64,000 bases of DNA from Mariannaea sp. PMI_226 (GCA_024336345.1 JANFOG010000001.1:1-64000), one strand, 5' to 3'; shown: positions 26,480-38,985, counted from the first letter of the stretch. Numbers and translations are program-made. The notes: a model not told the origin generated them from the sequence alone.

Positions 26480-28711
26480 TGCTGATAAGCTGTCTTGGCC
26501 TAACAGATTCCTAACCTACCACGAGAACAATGGTGCAGCTGCCTCAACACTTGTATTACGAACGAGCATGGTTGCCCGTCAAAGGACTGGGATCCCCTTC
26601 CCCTCCTCGGTGCGGTGGAGTAACGGATTCTGTCAAGTGAAAGTGGGAGAAAGGTCAGAAGGGAAGGATCAAGAAGACAAGGTAGGGAACGGTTCAGAAA
26701 CGGAGAGAGGATACGCACGCTCTGCGTAATTAAACTGGTGACTGAATGCCTTGCCTTCGTACCTGCACAGCCTTCTTGTCTGCCGCCAGTTTCTACATGG
26801 TAGGTAACGTACTGCAGAGATAGCCACGAAGGTAAGGCATCTAGGCTGGTACTCTAGAAAGTACCTACTTGGTAGACCTGGCGCACAAAGTAACTTTTAT
26901 GATTTCATTAGCCAGTGCATAGGCTCCAGGTGCTGGAATAAACTGCACTTGCATTTCGTCTCCCTTTCTGTCAATATCCATCCATACTTCCTGTATGTGC
27001 GTGTTTACGGCGCTTAGGGAGGGTAACTGTTTTGAGCGAGCCAAAAGCCTTGGCATCAAAGCCATAACTGGAAGATTCGGCCCTCCGTATGTAGCGTAAC
27101 TCTATGAATTCGGATAATGAAACATGGAACAGGGGTGGAAGAACGACGAGGAGAGACTGGAAATGTGCTATGGGTGCACGTTGTACTATTGGCATGTGAC
27201 GCATCTGGGCGATTGGGACAAGCCTTTAGAAAGGGGAGGGGGAAAAAGAAGATCCGGGACCTGCCTTGACTCACAAGAAGACAAGAGCCACGCACTAAAG
27301 ACACTGATCAACCACCTCATCTTCATTTTGATTATACAAGGTAAGTTACAACGAGTGTGAGAACAGATAGGTATCCATGGAGTAGGTACTTTGATGATAC
27401 CCCGGCACAGGCCGTGTGGAACTGGTCAGTTACCTAAGTTTAGGTAGGCAGCGAGTGTCCACGCAGATGCGTGATGACGACGATGATAGAATGACAGCTG
27501 ATGCTAGCGGCCAACGAACACGGCGGAGCGCACGTGGGTCTCGGCACCCTGTTTCACGTTCCATTCGTTATGCCATCCATCCCTGTTACCTCACCAAGAA
27601 AGGATGCAATAGAAACCACATCCCTCTCCAAGCATCTGGTACTCTCAACTTTTCAAGGCCTCTCGTGCTTTCCCACCTCGAGGCCGTCCTCTCTCCTCAC
27701 TGGCTAAGGGCTCAACCCGTTGTCCCCAGACTTCAGTGTCGCAGCTCGTAGACGGTTGGCTCACTTCCCTCTCTCAAATCATAACTATAAAACTTGCCCA
27801 GATCCGACCACCTCATGCTGGCCAGACTGACTATTCTTCCTCTTCCAACTTAGATACCAATACTGCTCTTAATGCTTTTTTTGGAGCATCAGGAGGACTT
27901 ATGATTTTCCCTTCATCCCTGTCTCGTCATACAACACCATTCCATCTGCGAATAATGGCCATCCTTAACACCCGAGATTGGATATTTGTTGACGACTGCT
28001 GTACTAGTTGCTGCAAGGCGAGTGACCTTGGCACTCACGACTACTGCGGAACTTGCCCCAACTGTCCAGCATAACCTTTCCAAGGCTCGTTGCAACCATC
28101 TCTGTGCCAATCCCTGGGTGAACCTTCCATCTTACCCCAACCGAATCCAATCTTCTCTGGAAGACGAAGTGCAAAGAAGAGGGGGAAACAAAGAAAAATC
28201 TTAATTGAGAAAGAAGACAAATAGAGAAAAAAAAAAGAGAAAATTGACTCAGTGTTGGCTCGTCTTGTTAGGGATGTTTTGATGCCAAATCACTCCTCCT
28301 CAACCTCTATCCATTCCTTCCGTCATCATCCAATGTTACAACCATAGATGCCATCACCGTCATCGTCACCGTCATTGAAAGTTCGGAGTATTGTGTGGGA
28401 TACTTGGAATCAGAGACTCTGGGGAGATGAGGTCGAGTGGGGTATAGCAAATATAAAACAACAAATGCTATGAGCAGCATCATTACTTTCTCAGTAACAG
28501 CGCATGTTCCTGCTATTACCTAAATGTGACTGATACAAGTTGCGGAAAACACGGAACGTATGGCTGGGTTGCAGCTCTAAGACAGCATATGTAGAAAACA
28601 CGTGCTTCAGGTTGTAACGGGGATTAGTGGCGTGCCTACGAAGAACGCTGCTCTTCACACGGCAATGCGATATTTTTGACACGTCTGCAAGGGCAGGCAG
28701 ACCGTAAAAAA
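26480..28711. other. 2.2-kb intergenic region between convergent genes
   Basis: No convincing coding region. Short frames at 27416-27751 and 27736-28074 lack family resemblance and codon bias. Several TACCTA/TAGGTA words occur (26797-26880, 27368-27452). Pyrimidine-rich patches at 27580-27860 and a purine stretch at 28180-28240 could be untranslated or noncoding transcript, but nothing shows this. Confidence 0.5.
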
Positions 28712-30660
28712 TCACGAGGCCAAACTCATGAAAACAGCCGCGATGGACGACTTGTCGTACTTAACATACTTGCCCTTACCCTTGTCGATCTCGTGATAAC
28801 GGTCCCAGAATCGGTCATACAAGGGCTGAAGCTTCTGTCGGATATCATCCCCAAACATCTTGCGTACCTCACGTTCCATGCTGTATGACTTGTGCCTGGA
28901 GACCATGTCATCAAAGGCACTATTGAATTGCGTGAACTTCTCCTTGATTTTGTCTTTATCCTTGCTGCCTAGTCCCTTAATGACAGATGCAGAGTCAGCT
29001 TGTCCAGAGGTGGGTCGATGAGACCGATTCGTGTGGATAGTATCAAATAAGTATACTGAAAGATCCCTGCAAACATCGGTATAAGCTGCAGTAGCCTTTT
29101 TTCTCCACTGATCGAGAGTATCGAGCTTTGATTCAAGTAGAGGTGCCAGATCAGAATCACGAATCATTCGTTCAATGATGACGACACTGTTAGCCATGAA
29201 AACCCCCGCCACTGCTTTTGACTTCAGTAGAGTACGTGACCTCTGATCCAGGGAGGAGAGCAGAACATCAACAGTGTCAGTACAGTAGTGCGCAAAGATA
29301 GCCCGGCCGTCCGCTCCAATGTCAAATGATGCAAGGCTAGGAATAGCGTCTGTTGAGCGGCCAGCTGTTGCGCTCGATTTCCAGCCCCCGTCGCCGAGGG
29401 AGACCATAATGCTTGAAATGGGTCTCAGGAACCCTACCATCGCTTGTAACTTTTGCATAGTCTCTGATACAATTGGTATGGGTGCGCCATCCGAAGGCAG
29501 AGCTTGCAAAGCGCTGATTTTTCGCCGAGTCTCGTCAAGCAGCTCGGAAAGCGACAATTTCGCCGTTTCTCGAACAGGCTTTAGGGACGCTGCCAGGGCA
29601 CTTTTGAGCTCGCCTGTACGTGTGCCCAGCTTTCCTGACAATGTAGACATGATTTCCGTCACTTCGTAAGCCAAGTAGCAGTCGGTGTGCAGGTGTGCCT
29701 TGATATGTGCATTGAGCTCGCGTAAAGTCCGCGCCAATTCTGCCAGGGCACTCTGACACGTTGATTGGAACACGATGCCCCAGTCTTCGCGGGTGAAAAT
29801 GCTGCAGACATTGTCGTACTCAGCGAGGAAAAGGCCCTCCATGGCTTGGGCATAGGTTCCGATGCCGTTGGTTCCAGCCCGGTAGATTGCATCCGCGTTC
29901 TTCTTCTTTGCGGTGTTCACACTGGCTGCTGCCAGGTTGGCCAGGGAAGATGACAAATACGGCCCGCGGACCTCCGCATAGATATGCGCAGCAGGAGACT
30001 CCTGGCTATCTTGTTGTGTGATATAGGAATAGACCAGACCCAATCGTGCAATCTTGTCCTGGGGAAGGACGGGGAAAGGCTTATCCTTGGTGATGTAATG
30101 TAACGGTTCAATTGACCGAGGGGTCTCGGCTCGCAGAAGTTTGTCAAAATGGTTTTCGAGCTGCGAGTTGCCGGATTTAATGAGGCGGGCAAGCTCTCCC
30201 ATGGCCTGCTGGTTGGCGCGCAAGTTCGAGGCTTGCATATCTGTCAATGACTTATTCAAACGCTTGATGGACGCCAAATAATTGGGCAGACCAGCTTTGT
30301 CAGGCCCAGCGCGTATAATCTGTTCTTCGTCGTTCTTGCTATCGGCGGGTTGGCGTAAGCGGTCGATGGCGGCGAGGACCGTGTCGATATCTGTACTCGA
30401 GTCAGGAAGACTGTCAGGTTCGCGGCACAAGTGTATTTGAACATACTATTCCCTAGAGTTTGCAATCTTCTAGTCTCTCCATTTAGGGGACCAGTCACAT
30501 CGCGCACGCTTTTACCAGTCGAATCTAGCCGGCCGAGGCAAGACTGGATCTTCTTGGTTAGCTGGGCCGTCTTCTCCAACCGTGAATTCAGCACATCCAC
30601 TTCCGCTCTAGCCTCCTCATCAAGAGTAACATGGCTGGGAGCAACGAGGCCAGCAGCCAT
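28712..30660 (-). CDS. EXO70: Exocyst complex subunit Exo70, 630 aa
   Basis: Two exons on the minus strand: 30660-30447 and 30390-28712, with a 56-nt intron (GTATGT...TACAG, branch CTGAC). Splicing joins LQTLGN to NIDTVLAAIDRLRQP, matching the N-terminal coiled-coil region of fungal Exo70. The protein has the family's usual length and all helical landmarks: LKRLNKSLTDMQASNLRANQ near 100-125, GTNGIGTYAQAMEGLFLAEY, SSLSELL-like helices, LGDGGWKSSA, and the conserved basic C-terminus DRYHEIDKGKGKYVKYDK, which in Exo70 contributes to PI(4,5)P2 binding. As an exocyst subunit it tethers secretory vesicles to the plasma membrane at growing hyphal tips. It is divergent from MCM3; their start codons are 428 bp apart. 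Confidence 0.95.
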
Positions 30661-30928
30661 GGTTTAGGTATGGTTAGTCGGTGAGACGAATAAGTTGAGG
30701 ATGATGAGAGCAGAAAATAAAGGGGGCTAACGCCAGCTCATGAACTACGTGCAATAAGGTTGGTAAGTCGTTACCCAAGTTAAGTTATGTGGTATGGAGG
30801 TCGGAGCTCAGCTCTCAGTTTCCACGCTGGTGTGCCGTACCTCCGGGCCCAGATCAACAGCCCATCCACTAGCCACAGAACACAATCAATCGCCACAAAT
30901 ACCACTAAGCTCTAGCCACGACCACTTT

Positions 30929-30945
30929 ACGCGAAAAAGACGCGT
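30929..30945. promoter_or_regulatory. Tandem MCB/SCB-type cell-cycle boxes upstream of MCM3
   Basis: ACGCGAAAA at 30929-30937 is followed three bases later by ACGCGT at 30940-30945, about 140 bp upstream of the MCM3 ATG. ACGCGT is the core MluI cell-cycle box bound by MBF and CGCGAAA the core SBF site; MCM genes are classic G1/S targets. The sites also lie in the EXO70 promoter. Binding is inferred, not shown. Confidence 0.6.
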
Positions 30946-31087
30946 CTCTTGATAACACGATAGCGCTCAACTATATCCCACCCACATACATACGAGAGTA
31001 GTTTATACATATCCCCCCGCCCTTCGCATCCCCGAACTCATCAATCCCGTCCTTGAGAGGCACAGCATCACAACTGCACCACCCAAG

Positions 31088-33877
31088 ATGGATGCGTACA
31101 TGCTCAACGATGATGGAGTTCGCGATCGAATACGTCAGGCCCAAGAATTCCTAGATCCAGGCATGACCCTTCCCAATTTGATTCCCATCTCTTGCTTGTG
31201 TCTAATGATGGTACTATAGAGAGTGCCGAGCAACGAAGTTACAGGCCAGACATCATTTTAATGCTTCAGAAGAACGAACGGCGTTTGGTTGTTAGCCTCG
31301 ACCATGTTCGAAGTCACAGCCCGGAGCTTGCCCAAGGCCTCCTACAGGAACCATTTGATTACACCTTGGCTTTCGATCAAGCCCTGAAGAAGATTGTTGA
31401 GACGGTTCCATCAGCTCGCCCCGACCAAATAGCTACCGACACCATTTATTACTGTGCATGGGCGGGATCCTTTGGTCTCAACGCCTGCAATCCGCGCACC
31501 CTCTCCTCCCACCTTCTCAATTTCATGGTCTCCATCGAAGGCATCGTTACTCGATGCTCATTAATTCGACCAAAGGTTGTCAAGAGTGTCCACTATAATG
31601 AGAAAAAGGACAAATTTCATTTCCGCGAATACCAAGACCAGACCATGACAAATGGTGTCACAACTTCGAGCGTTTACCCTCGTGAGGATGATGATGGCAA
31701 TCCCCTCATCACGGAGTACGGGTTTTGCACATATCGAGATCACCAAACTATCTCCATTCAGGAGATGCCTGAGCGTGCACCTGCAGGCCAACTCCCGCGT
31801 GGCGTTGATGTAATTCTCGATGACGACCTTGTTGACAAAGTGAAACCAGGCGATCGCGTGCAGATTGTGGGCATCTACCGCACCCTTGGCAACAGGAATA
31901 CCAATCACAATAGTGCCTTGTTTAAGACGCTAATTTTGGCAAATAATGTCGTGCTTCTGTCGTCCAAGTCGGGTGGTGGTATTGCAACAGCAACCATAAC
32001 TGACACTGATATCCGCAACATCAACAAAATAGCCAAAAAGAAGAATCTCCTAGATTTACTCTCACAATCACTGGCACCAAGCATCTACGGACATGCTTAC
32101 GTAAAAAAAGCCGTTTTATTGATGCTGCTTGGTGGTATGGAGAAGAACCTGGAGAATGGAACGCATTTACGCGGAGATATCAACATCCTCATGGTTGGTG
32201 ACCCATCGACAGCGAAGTCCCAGTTACTGCGCTTTGTGCTCAATACTGCACCCCTTGCCATTGCAACTACTGGCCGAGGGTCTTCAGGCGTCGGTCTAAC
32301 AGCTGCCGTAACCTCTGACAAGGAAACTGGCGAGAGGCGGCTAGAAGCTGGCGCAATGGTCATGGCTGATCGGGGAGTCGTATGTATCGACGAGTTCGAC
32401 AAAATGTCCGACGTGGACAGAGTTGCAATTCACGAAGTTATGGAGCAGCAAACAGTCACTATTGCCAAGGCCGGAATTCACACATCCTTGAACGCTCGAT
32501 GTAGTGTCATCGCAGCAGCAAACCCAATATTTGGCCAATATGATCCTCACAAAGACCCACACAAGAATATTGCACTGCCTGATTCATTGCTCTCACGATT
32601 TGATTTGTTGTTCGTTGTGACGGATGATATCGAGGATACTCGGGACCGTCATGTTTCGGAGCATGTATTGCGTATGCACCGATATCGTCAGCCTGGAACC
32701 GAAGAGGGGGCTCCTGTGCGGGAACAAGGTGCACAATCCCTTGGTGTCGCCGCTGCGAGCCAGGCCGACTCACAAGGTCCAACTGAAGTGTATGAGAAGT
32801 ACGACGCTATGCTTCACTCTGGTGTGACAATCACATCTGGACGAGGGACGAACAAAAAGCCGGAAATACTCAGCATTCCTTTTATGAAGAAATATATCCA
32901 ATACGCGAAGATGCGAATCAAGCCGGTTCTGACGCAAGAGGCTTCAGACCGAATCGCAGATATTTATGTTGGCCTTCGGAACGATGAAATGGAAGGAAAC
33001 CAACGGCGGACAAGTCCACTCACAGTACGTACTCTAGAAACTATCATCCGTCTGGCGACTGCACATGCCAAATCCAGGCTGTCCAGCAGAGTAGAAGAAC
33101 GCGACGCGATAGCAGCGGAGGGGATACTTAGATTTGCTTTGTTCAAAGAAGTGGTTGAAGATGAATCCCGTAAGAAACGCAGGAAGACGGCGCAGGTTGA
33201 TTTTGCCTCGTCAACTGAGGAAGACTCTGACGAGGATGCTGAGGAGCATGTTTATGACAACAATACCGCTCGGAATGCCGAATCTGGATCGTCATCGCGA
33301 GGAACTCGTGCTAGCACACGATTACAAGCTAGTGTTCAGCGCTCAACGCCTGGTCCCAACATTACAACCGGAGGGAGGGTAGAAGGGGGCCCCGAAATCG
33401 ATGAAGATGGTGAAGTCGAACATACCCTGAGGCGGTCGGGAAGGTCAGGGCCAAGGTCATCTCAGACACAGACTTCCTTCGCGTCATCCATCCCATCATC
33501 AGAGTTGCTTACCCAGACTGAAAGAGAATCCCAGGAAGATGAACTGGCCAGTGGAACAGCCGGTCTAGCGATTGAGGATGATACGCCAATCACCATGGAA
33601 CGGCTTTCTACATTCAGAACTGCCCTTGGCCAGCTGCTTAACACTGACCTATTTGAAGATGATTCTGCAAGATTAGATGCCGTCATCTATGCCGTCAACC
33701 AAAAGGCTGGAAGTGGAAACGGCGGCGCTTTCGGGAAACTTGAAGCCACAAAGGCCCTCAAGAAGATGGAAGATTCGAACCAGATCATGTAAGTTGTGAC
33801 TCATATATTCTCCCGGACAACAGTCAATTAACTCCTCGTGCAGGTTCACAGATGGAGACCTTGTGTATAAGATCTGA
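31088..33877 (+). CDS. MCM3: DNA replication licensing factor Mcm3, 891 aa
   Basis: Exons 31088-31160, 31220-33788 and 33844-33877. The first intron appears to be GC-AG (GCATGA...CTATAG, 59 nt); it joins FLDP to ESAEQRSYRPDIILML, as expected for fungal Mcm3. The last intron (GTAAGT...GTGCAG, 55 nt) replaces an apparent stop after NQIM with FTDGDLVYKI, the family C-terminus. AAA+ motifs: Walker A GDPSTAKS (about residue 350), Walker B VCIDEFDKM (about 412), arginine finger SRFDLLFVV (about 480). The acidic, basic and Ser-rich tail after residue 650 holds a KKRRK nuclear localisation signal. Mcm3 is one of six subunits of the replicative MCM2-7 helicase. The gene is convergent with the MAK32-like gene, with 225 bp between the coding ends. 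Confidence 0.95.
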
Positions 33878-34102
33878 AATAGCAAGCGGGTGATATGGGC
33901 CAACCAGTTGCTCAGAGATTGTTGGGATTGATAATCTTGTCGAATTTAAGATCCATACAAGAAAGGAGGGAGAAAGAAGGTCAGGTCACCCACAGGCGAA
34001 TAATTAGAAAGCTCAAGACAAGAGCCCGGCGGAAAGGGGGCGTTGATCTCATTATATTTGGGCGCATATCCTGACCTTTATCATCAGGATTTGATGTATC
34101 AT

Positions 34103-35611
34103 TTATATGTGAAGTTCTGCTTTTGCTTCTAATCGTTGTTTGAACCCGCCTAATCGAGTATGCACGCTCTGTCCATTCCACGTCTCCTGTCCATCTCTAT
34201 CTCTGCCTAGTACTGGTACTCCAACCTGCTCAATCGCAAAGCTTGCCGCGATACTGCCCCAGATCGCAGCATCCTCAATATTCTCGCCTCGGGCAAGAGC
34301 TATGCCCAACCCACCTAGAAAGGTGTTGCCACCTCCTGTAGGATCAACCACATTCGAGGAGTCTCGGTGATAGGCTGGAATCCATTTCTCAAGTCCTGGA
34401 TCAACCTCAATCTCCTCACGAGCAACAAGACCATCTGGATCCTGGAGAAGACCAGCGAAGAGTGCCTCCATGTCAGTGTCTGGCTGAAGGCCACCCCGAA
34501 TATAGTCCTTTTTTCGGGGTTTGTTTTTGGAACCAGAAGTGGCTTGTCGCTTTCTTCCACCGTTCTTTGCAATGTAACAGCCTTTCTCTCCGGCACGCAC
34601 CACAAGGGTGAAGGACTGGAGAGGCATACTGGCGAGAAGCTGCTCACAGGCACGCTCAACCGCAATCGTTGATATCTCGCCAGTTTCCATGTCAATGCCG
34701 TCATCGCCCATAAAGCCTGCTAATTCTGTGTGATTAGGGCTACAGATATCGATAAGAGGTAGAGTATTGGTGCAATTGAGCAGCTCGTCAGGTGTGCACA
34801 GATCAGGCACAGGTTCCCATATGAAGATGGGTTTTGAATAGTTTTCTGGGCCCATGGCTCTCTTGCGCAACTTCGTGATCTCATTGACAAGCTCTCTGCA
34901 GCGTGTTGGGGAACAAATGAGGTGAAATGAGCGGGATTGCAGAAGGGTTGGAGTGAGATCCTCAGCAGTCAACCGCTTCTTGGGGGTTATGTACTTGAAT
35001 GCACGCTTTTCGTCAACGCTATCATAGCCGTTCCAGCCTCGAGTAGTGAGTCTAAGGCCATCATGGCGAAATAGGGCTGAGGTCGACCAACTATCGATGA
35101 GACTAGATAATGCAGGAGGGAAGTCGGATCCTTGATCAACAATCCAACCTACCGAGGAGGAGATGGGTGGCGGGGAGAAAATTCGGGCACCAAGAGCGGA
35201 ATAAGTGCCAGCGCCGCCTAGAATGTTCTTAACTGGGGGTGTTGGAGGAACAAAGTCGATATCGTCTGCACGTCGTGCCATATCATGTTAGCAAATGCTT
35301 CACCGACACCAGTCATAGGGATAAGACAGATAGAGCAACTTACCAATGATAAACATACCCAAAGTGACAAAGTCGATGGAGACATGTTTATGTTGTTGCC
35401 GATCCTCGAGTGAGGAAGGCTGCATTGATGCTTGTGTTTCCTCATGATGTGATGGTGACGGATTTGGCTCCAGCTTCTGCTCTTGCTGCTCTACGTCTGT
35501 TTCATGGTCCCTGTCGCCCTGGGGCTCCAGGGTCTCAGGATCGTTGTGGTGAGCCTGTTTCTCATCTTTCGCTTGGTCTAAACTCCAAATATCGGCCTGT
35601 GTTATCTCCAT
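34103..35611 (-). CDS. MAK32: Mak32-like PfkB-family protein, 476 aa
   Basis: Exons 35611-35344 and 35265-34103; the 78-nt intron (GTAAGT...GTGCAG) joins VSIDFVTLGMFII to DDIDFVPPTPPVKN. The first in-frame ATG is at 35611; extending the frame to 35716 would need a GTG start. The N-terminus is acidic and Gln-rich. The PfkB fold follows: GGAGTYSALGARI near residue 110 and, toward the C-terminus, NVVDPTGGGNTFLGGLGIALA. In active PfkB kinases the last motif reads DTxGAGD, with Asp as catalytic base; here it is GGGN. Yeast Mak32 is needed for L-A dsRNA virus maintenance or stability by an unknown mechanism. Fungal homologues share this architecture, so I call it Mak32-like and regard sugar-kinase activity as doubtful. 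Confidence 0.85.
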
Positions 35612-36759
35612 GTCTGGCGGGCAGGCACGCCGTACTGTCGAAGAGCGTGCTGGGGACAAAGCCGACGCAGTGATGTAGAAGCCAACTTTGCCAAACAGAA
35701 ATGCACGAAGGCTCACGGTGCTTTTCTACCCCTGGACCCGACCAAATGGACTAAAAGGGGCACTTGAATCAGGCTCTCTTGAAAGATATCAGAGGGAGAC
35801 CTCAACCGACTCACATTCTCTACGCAAGATCGACTCCGCAACTGGTAAGAATTGCGTTTCGTAGCACAAATAAGCAGCTAAGGAGCGTCAGAATCTGGTG
35901 TTATTTGCCGTTATTCCTCATCGGTATGCTCCCATCAAATTGGGTTGAGGTGGGCCTGACCACACACCCAAGAGGTCCCCACGTTTCCAGCCTAAAAGCA
36001 CCCGCCTTCCTTCTCTCAGTTGCGTAAATACCTTAGGCACCTCACGTAGCTGACAACAGTTGAAAGGGGCTGAGGAGCCAGTCAAAGTGTTCCTACTTCC
36101 GTGTCCAAGGCTGAACTCCTTTCAAATAGATTATTAAAATATCGATTCATATAGTATATAATATTCCGCTCTAATTTGAGTAAGTTACTTAATATTTAAC
36201 TACTTGAAAAGAAAAAAATTACTTCTACATGCAGAGGTATCTCCTAGCTAAGAGTATGTGCATAACCTTAGGTGCTGGACCTTAGATGCCGTCCTCCTTT
36301 TGGGTAGGTACCTGCCTACCTAAGCAGGTAGGTACCAGGTACGCTCCAGAAGAAAAACACTTCAGGGCACCTAGGGGTGCCTGAAGGCAGGAGCCACCCC
36401 GAGTTCTCCTTTTGACAAGATGACACTCCGTTGTCCCAATTCCATACCAAATCCCCGTTTTGGTAAACCTTGCGCCCCCCTGAGCTCAATTCATATTTTT
36501 ATCAGTATATCCCAAGGCATCTGAATAAAAAGACCCGAACTATTCTACGCCAATCCTTTTGCGAAACCTTCATCTAACTTACCACGTCATTGAGCCAATC
36601 TTGTTTCTGCCTAGAGCAAGTCGTCTGGCAAGACCTCATCATCTTTGAATCGAACCCCTTGCGAGAGAGACATCACTCATCGGATCATCTCAACTCGGAC
36701 CAAACTGCCCTGTTGCACTCACCAACTGCGCATAGCCTGAGCAGTTTCGCATATCCATC
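35612..36759. other. Divergent promoter region, MAK32-like / CAP
   Basis: About 1.15 kb between two divergent start codons. It contains a short AT-rich patch at 36120-36235 and, at 36303-36350, a cluster of GGTAGGTACC/TACCTGCCTACC words with a 7-bp stem and 4-base loop (CCTACCT-AAGC-AGGTAGG). No gene was found. Confidence 0.6.
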
Positions 36760-38583
36760 ATGGCGGCAGCTAATCATATGCACAACCTTACTACGCTTAT
36801 CAAGCGGTACTGTTGCATCCTCTTCGCCCTCTACCCTGTTAGGATGTGCTGACCTCTTCTCAAGCCTCGAGGCCGCAACTTCTCGCCTTGAAGATATTGC
36901 TTCGTCCACCGAGCTGCCGAACGACTCGCCCGCCGTCGATCCTCCCACGAAATCTCCTACGGATCTCTCTTCTACTCCTACCCTTCCTGGACCACCACCC
37001 GCGCCACCCAAGCCTGTCGCTGAACCCCTGCCGGAGTCAATCGAAGAATTCGATGCTTTCTTAAACTCCGCAGTCGAAAAATATGTCAAGCTCAGCAATG
37101 CCCTAGGTGGTCTTGTTGCGCAGCAGGTTCGTTACATCCATGCCCACTTCTAATTTCTCCCTTGAAAACCTAACATCTTCAACCAGGCTGCGCTTGTTCG
37201 CAAAGGTCTCCAGGAACAACGGAAATTCCTTCTTATTTCAACTAGAGCCAGGAAGCCCGATACTGCTGGCTCCGAGATGTCAGTGTATCAGGATCTTCTT
37301 AACCCCATCAACAAGGCGCTCATGGCTGTTACCGACTTGAAGGACCAGAACCGGCCCGACCCTATGTACACCCAACTCAGCACCGTTGCCGACGGAATCA
37401 TGGTTTTGGCCTGGGTCACTGTTGAAAACCGCCCATATAAGCATGTAGAGGAGTGTCTCGGATCTGCCCAGTTCTTTGGCAACAGGGTGCTGAAAGAGCA
37501 GAAGGACAAGTTCGTTCCCCTTCATGTATTTGTTGAGCCATCACTGACACCATGCCCAGAGATGCAAAGCAGGTTGAATGGGTCCAGGCATTCTACCAAC
37601 TCTTCCGCGACCTTGCCGACTACGTTAAGCAACACTTCCCCAATGGCATTCCCTGGAACCCCAGAGGAGATGCTGCTCATGAAGTTGCCGAGTCGCTCTC
37701 CTCTGTTCCCACACCACCCGTTGCCCCAGGTGGAGGACCTTCTGGAGGTGCGGCTCCTCCGCCACCCCCGCCACCTCCCCCTCCAGGTCCTCCGCCTATT
37801 CTAGAGATCAAAGCCGAACCTGCGCCTGCCGCACCAACCGGGGGATTTGATGCTGTCTTCTCCGAATTGAATAAGGGTGAGGCCGTCACTAGAGGTCTTC
37901 GAAAGGTAGACAAGTCTGAGATGACACACAAGAATCCATCTCTTCGAACAAGCTCCACTGTCACCGGCTCTGATACTTCAGTGCGCGGCAAGAGTCCCGC
38001 CCCAGGCAAGAAGCCCAAGCCTGAAAGTATGCGTGTCAAGAAGCCACCGAAGAAGGAGTTAAACGGCAATAAATGGACAATTGTTGGTGAACCCCTTGAC
38101 TATCGTTCGCCCCAGATTCACTTACTGACCTCCCAATAGGAGAACTACGAAAAGGAAACTCAACCATTGGAGATTGAGGCATCCCTTAACCAATCAATCC
38201 TCATTAGCCGATGCAATAACACAACTATTATCATCAAGGGCAAGGCTAACCAGGTGACCATTGAAAATTCGAACCGACTCTCGATTGTCGTTGACACGCT
38301 GGTCTCGACCGTTGACGTGGTCAAGGCACAAAACTTTGCGCTACAAGTCATGGGTACTATTCCCACCGTGATGCTGGATCAGGTTGATGGCGGTCAGATT
38401 TACTTCAGCAAGGAGAGCATTGCTGCCAAGATCTTCACCAGCAAGTCTTCTGGCATCAACCTGAATATCATTTCCGGCCCTGACGATGACTACAAGGAAG
38501 TGCCATTGCCATCGCAGATTTGTTCATACTTTGACGAAAGTAAGGGCGATCTGGTTAACGAGATTGTGGCACATGCTGGCTAA
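36760..38583 (+). CDS. SRV2: Adenylyl cyclase-associated protein (CAP/Srv2), 532 aa
   Basis: Five exons: 36760-36806, 36865-37126, 37187-37509, 37560-38082 and 38140-38583. Splicing yields MHNLTTLIKRLEAATSRLEDIA at the N-terminus, the cyclase-binding coiled coil; the helical folded domain follows (exons 2-4, through WVQAFYQLFRDLADYVKQHF); a polyproline run near residue 275; a basic, WH2-like linker (about 290-380) with VRGKSPAPGKKPKPESMR; and the beta-helical CARP domain from KWTI-ENYEKETQPLEIEASL to the end, with GKANQVTIEN and LDQVDGGQIYF. CAP recycles ADP-actin together with cofilin and links Ras signalling to adenylyl cyclase. All four introns have non-GTRAGT donors (GTACTG, GTTCGT, GTTCGT, GTTGGT) but good CTGAC or CTAAC branch sites. 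The gene is convergent with the carnitine acetyltransferase gene. Confidence 0.93.
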
Positions 38584-38985
38584 ATTTAGACCATTGGTTG
38601 TTGTGTGAGGGCTTGGATATTTTCACCTATAGTTGTAGGACACGGGGAGTTTCAAGATGATGCCAACTTCAGCCTTCGTCATATACAGCCGTGATTCAAA
38701 CCGCGACACTGGCAGCGAGCAAGATTATGTGATCTCGCTGCCCCTATTTGCATTTTCGGCCATGCTTGTTTTGTTTTGTTCCACCTCGATTTCTAGACCA
38801 CGAGAGCCCAGTGATGGATCAATATAGAACAACGCTAGTGGAAATAAGACTATCAATCAGATGGTATATTTGAATCAATCAACTCATCCCGCTATGCCAT
38901 GGGATCATCTAGATACATTTCCTTCACAAGCATGGGATTTGAACGATGCCACCCATATTTTGGTTTCTTGAATTAATGCCAAATT
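38584..38985. other. Convergent 3' region, CAP / carnitine acetyltransferase
   Basis: About 400 bp containing the 3' untranslated regions of two convergent genes. No other feature is recognised. Confidence 0.6.

Noticed and set aside
27416..28204. Possible small genes in the 2.2-kb EXO70-side gap
   Set aside because: Overlapping short frames in several phases, no conserved motif, no credible splice model; probably untranslated or intergenic DNA.
33782..33792. MCM3 stop codon directly after NQIM
   Set aside because: The TAA overlaps a perfect GTAAGT donor; splicing to 33844 adds the family-conserved FTDGDLVYKI ending.
35612..35716. N-terminal extension of the MAK32-like protein
   Set aside because: It would start at GTG; the first in-frame ATG is 35611.
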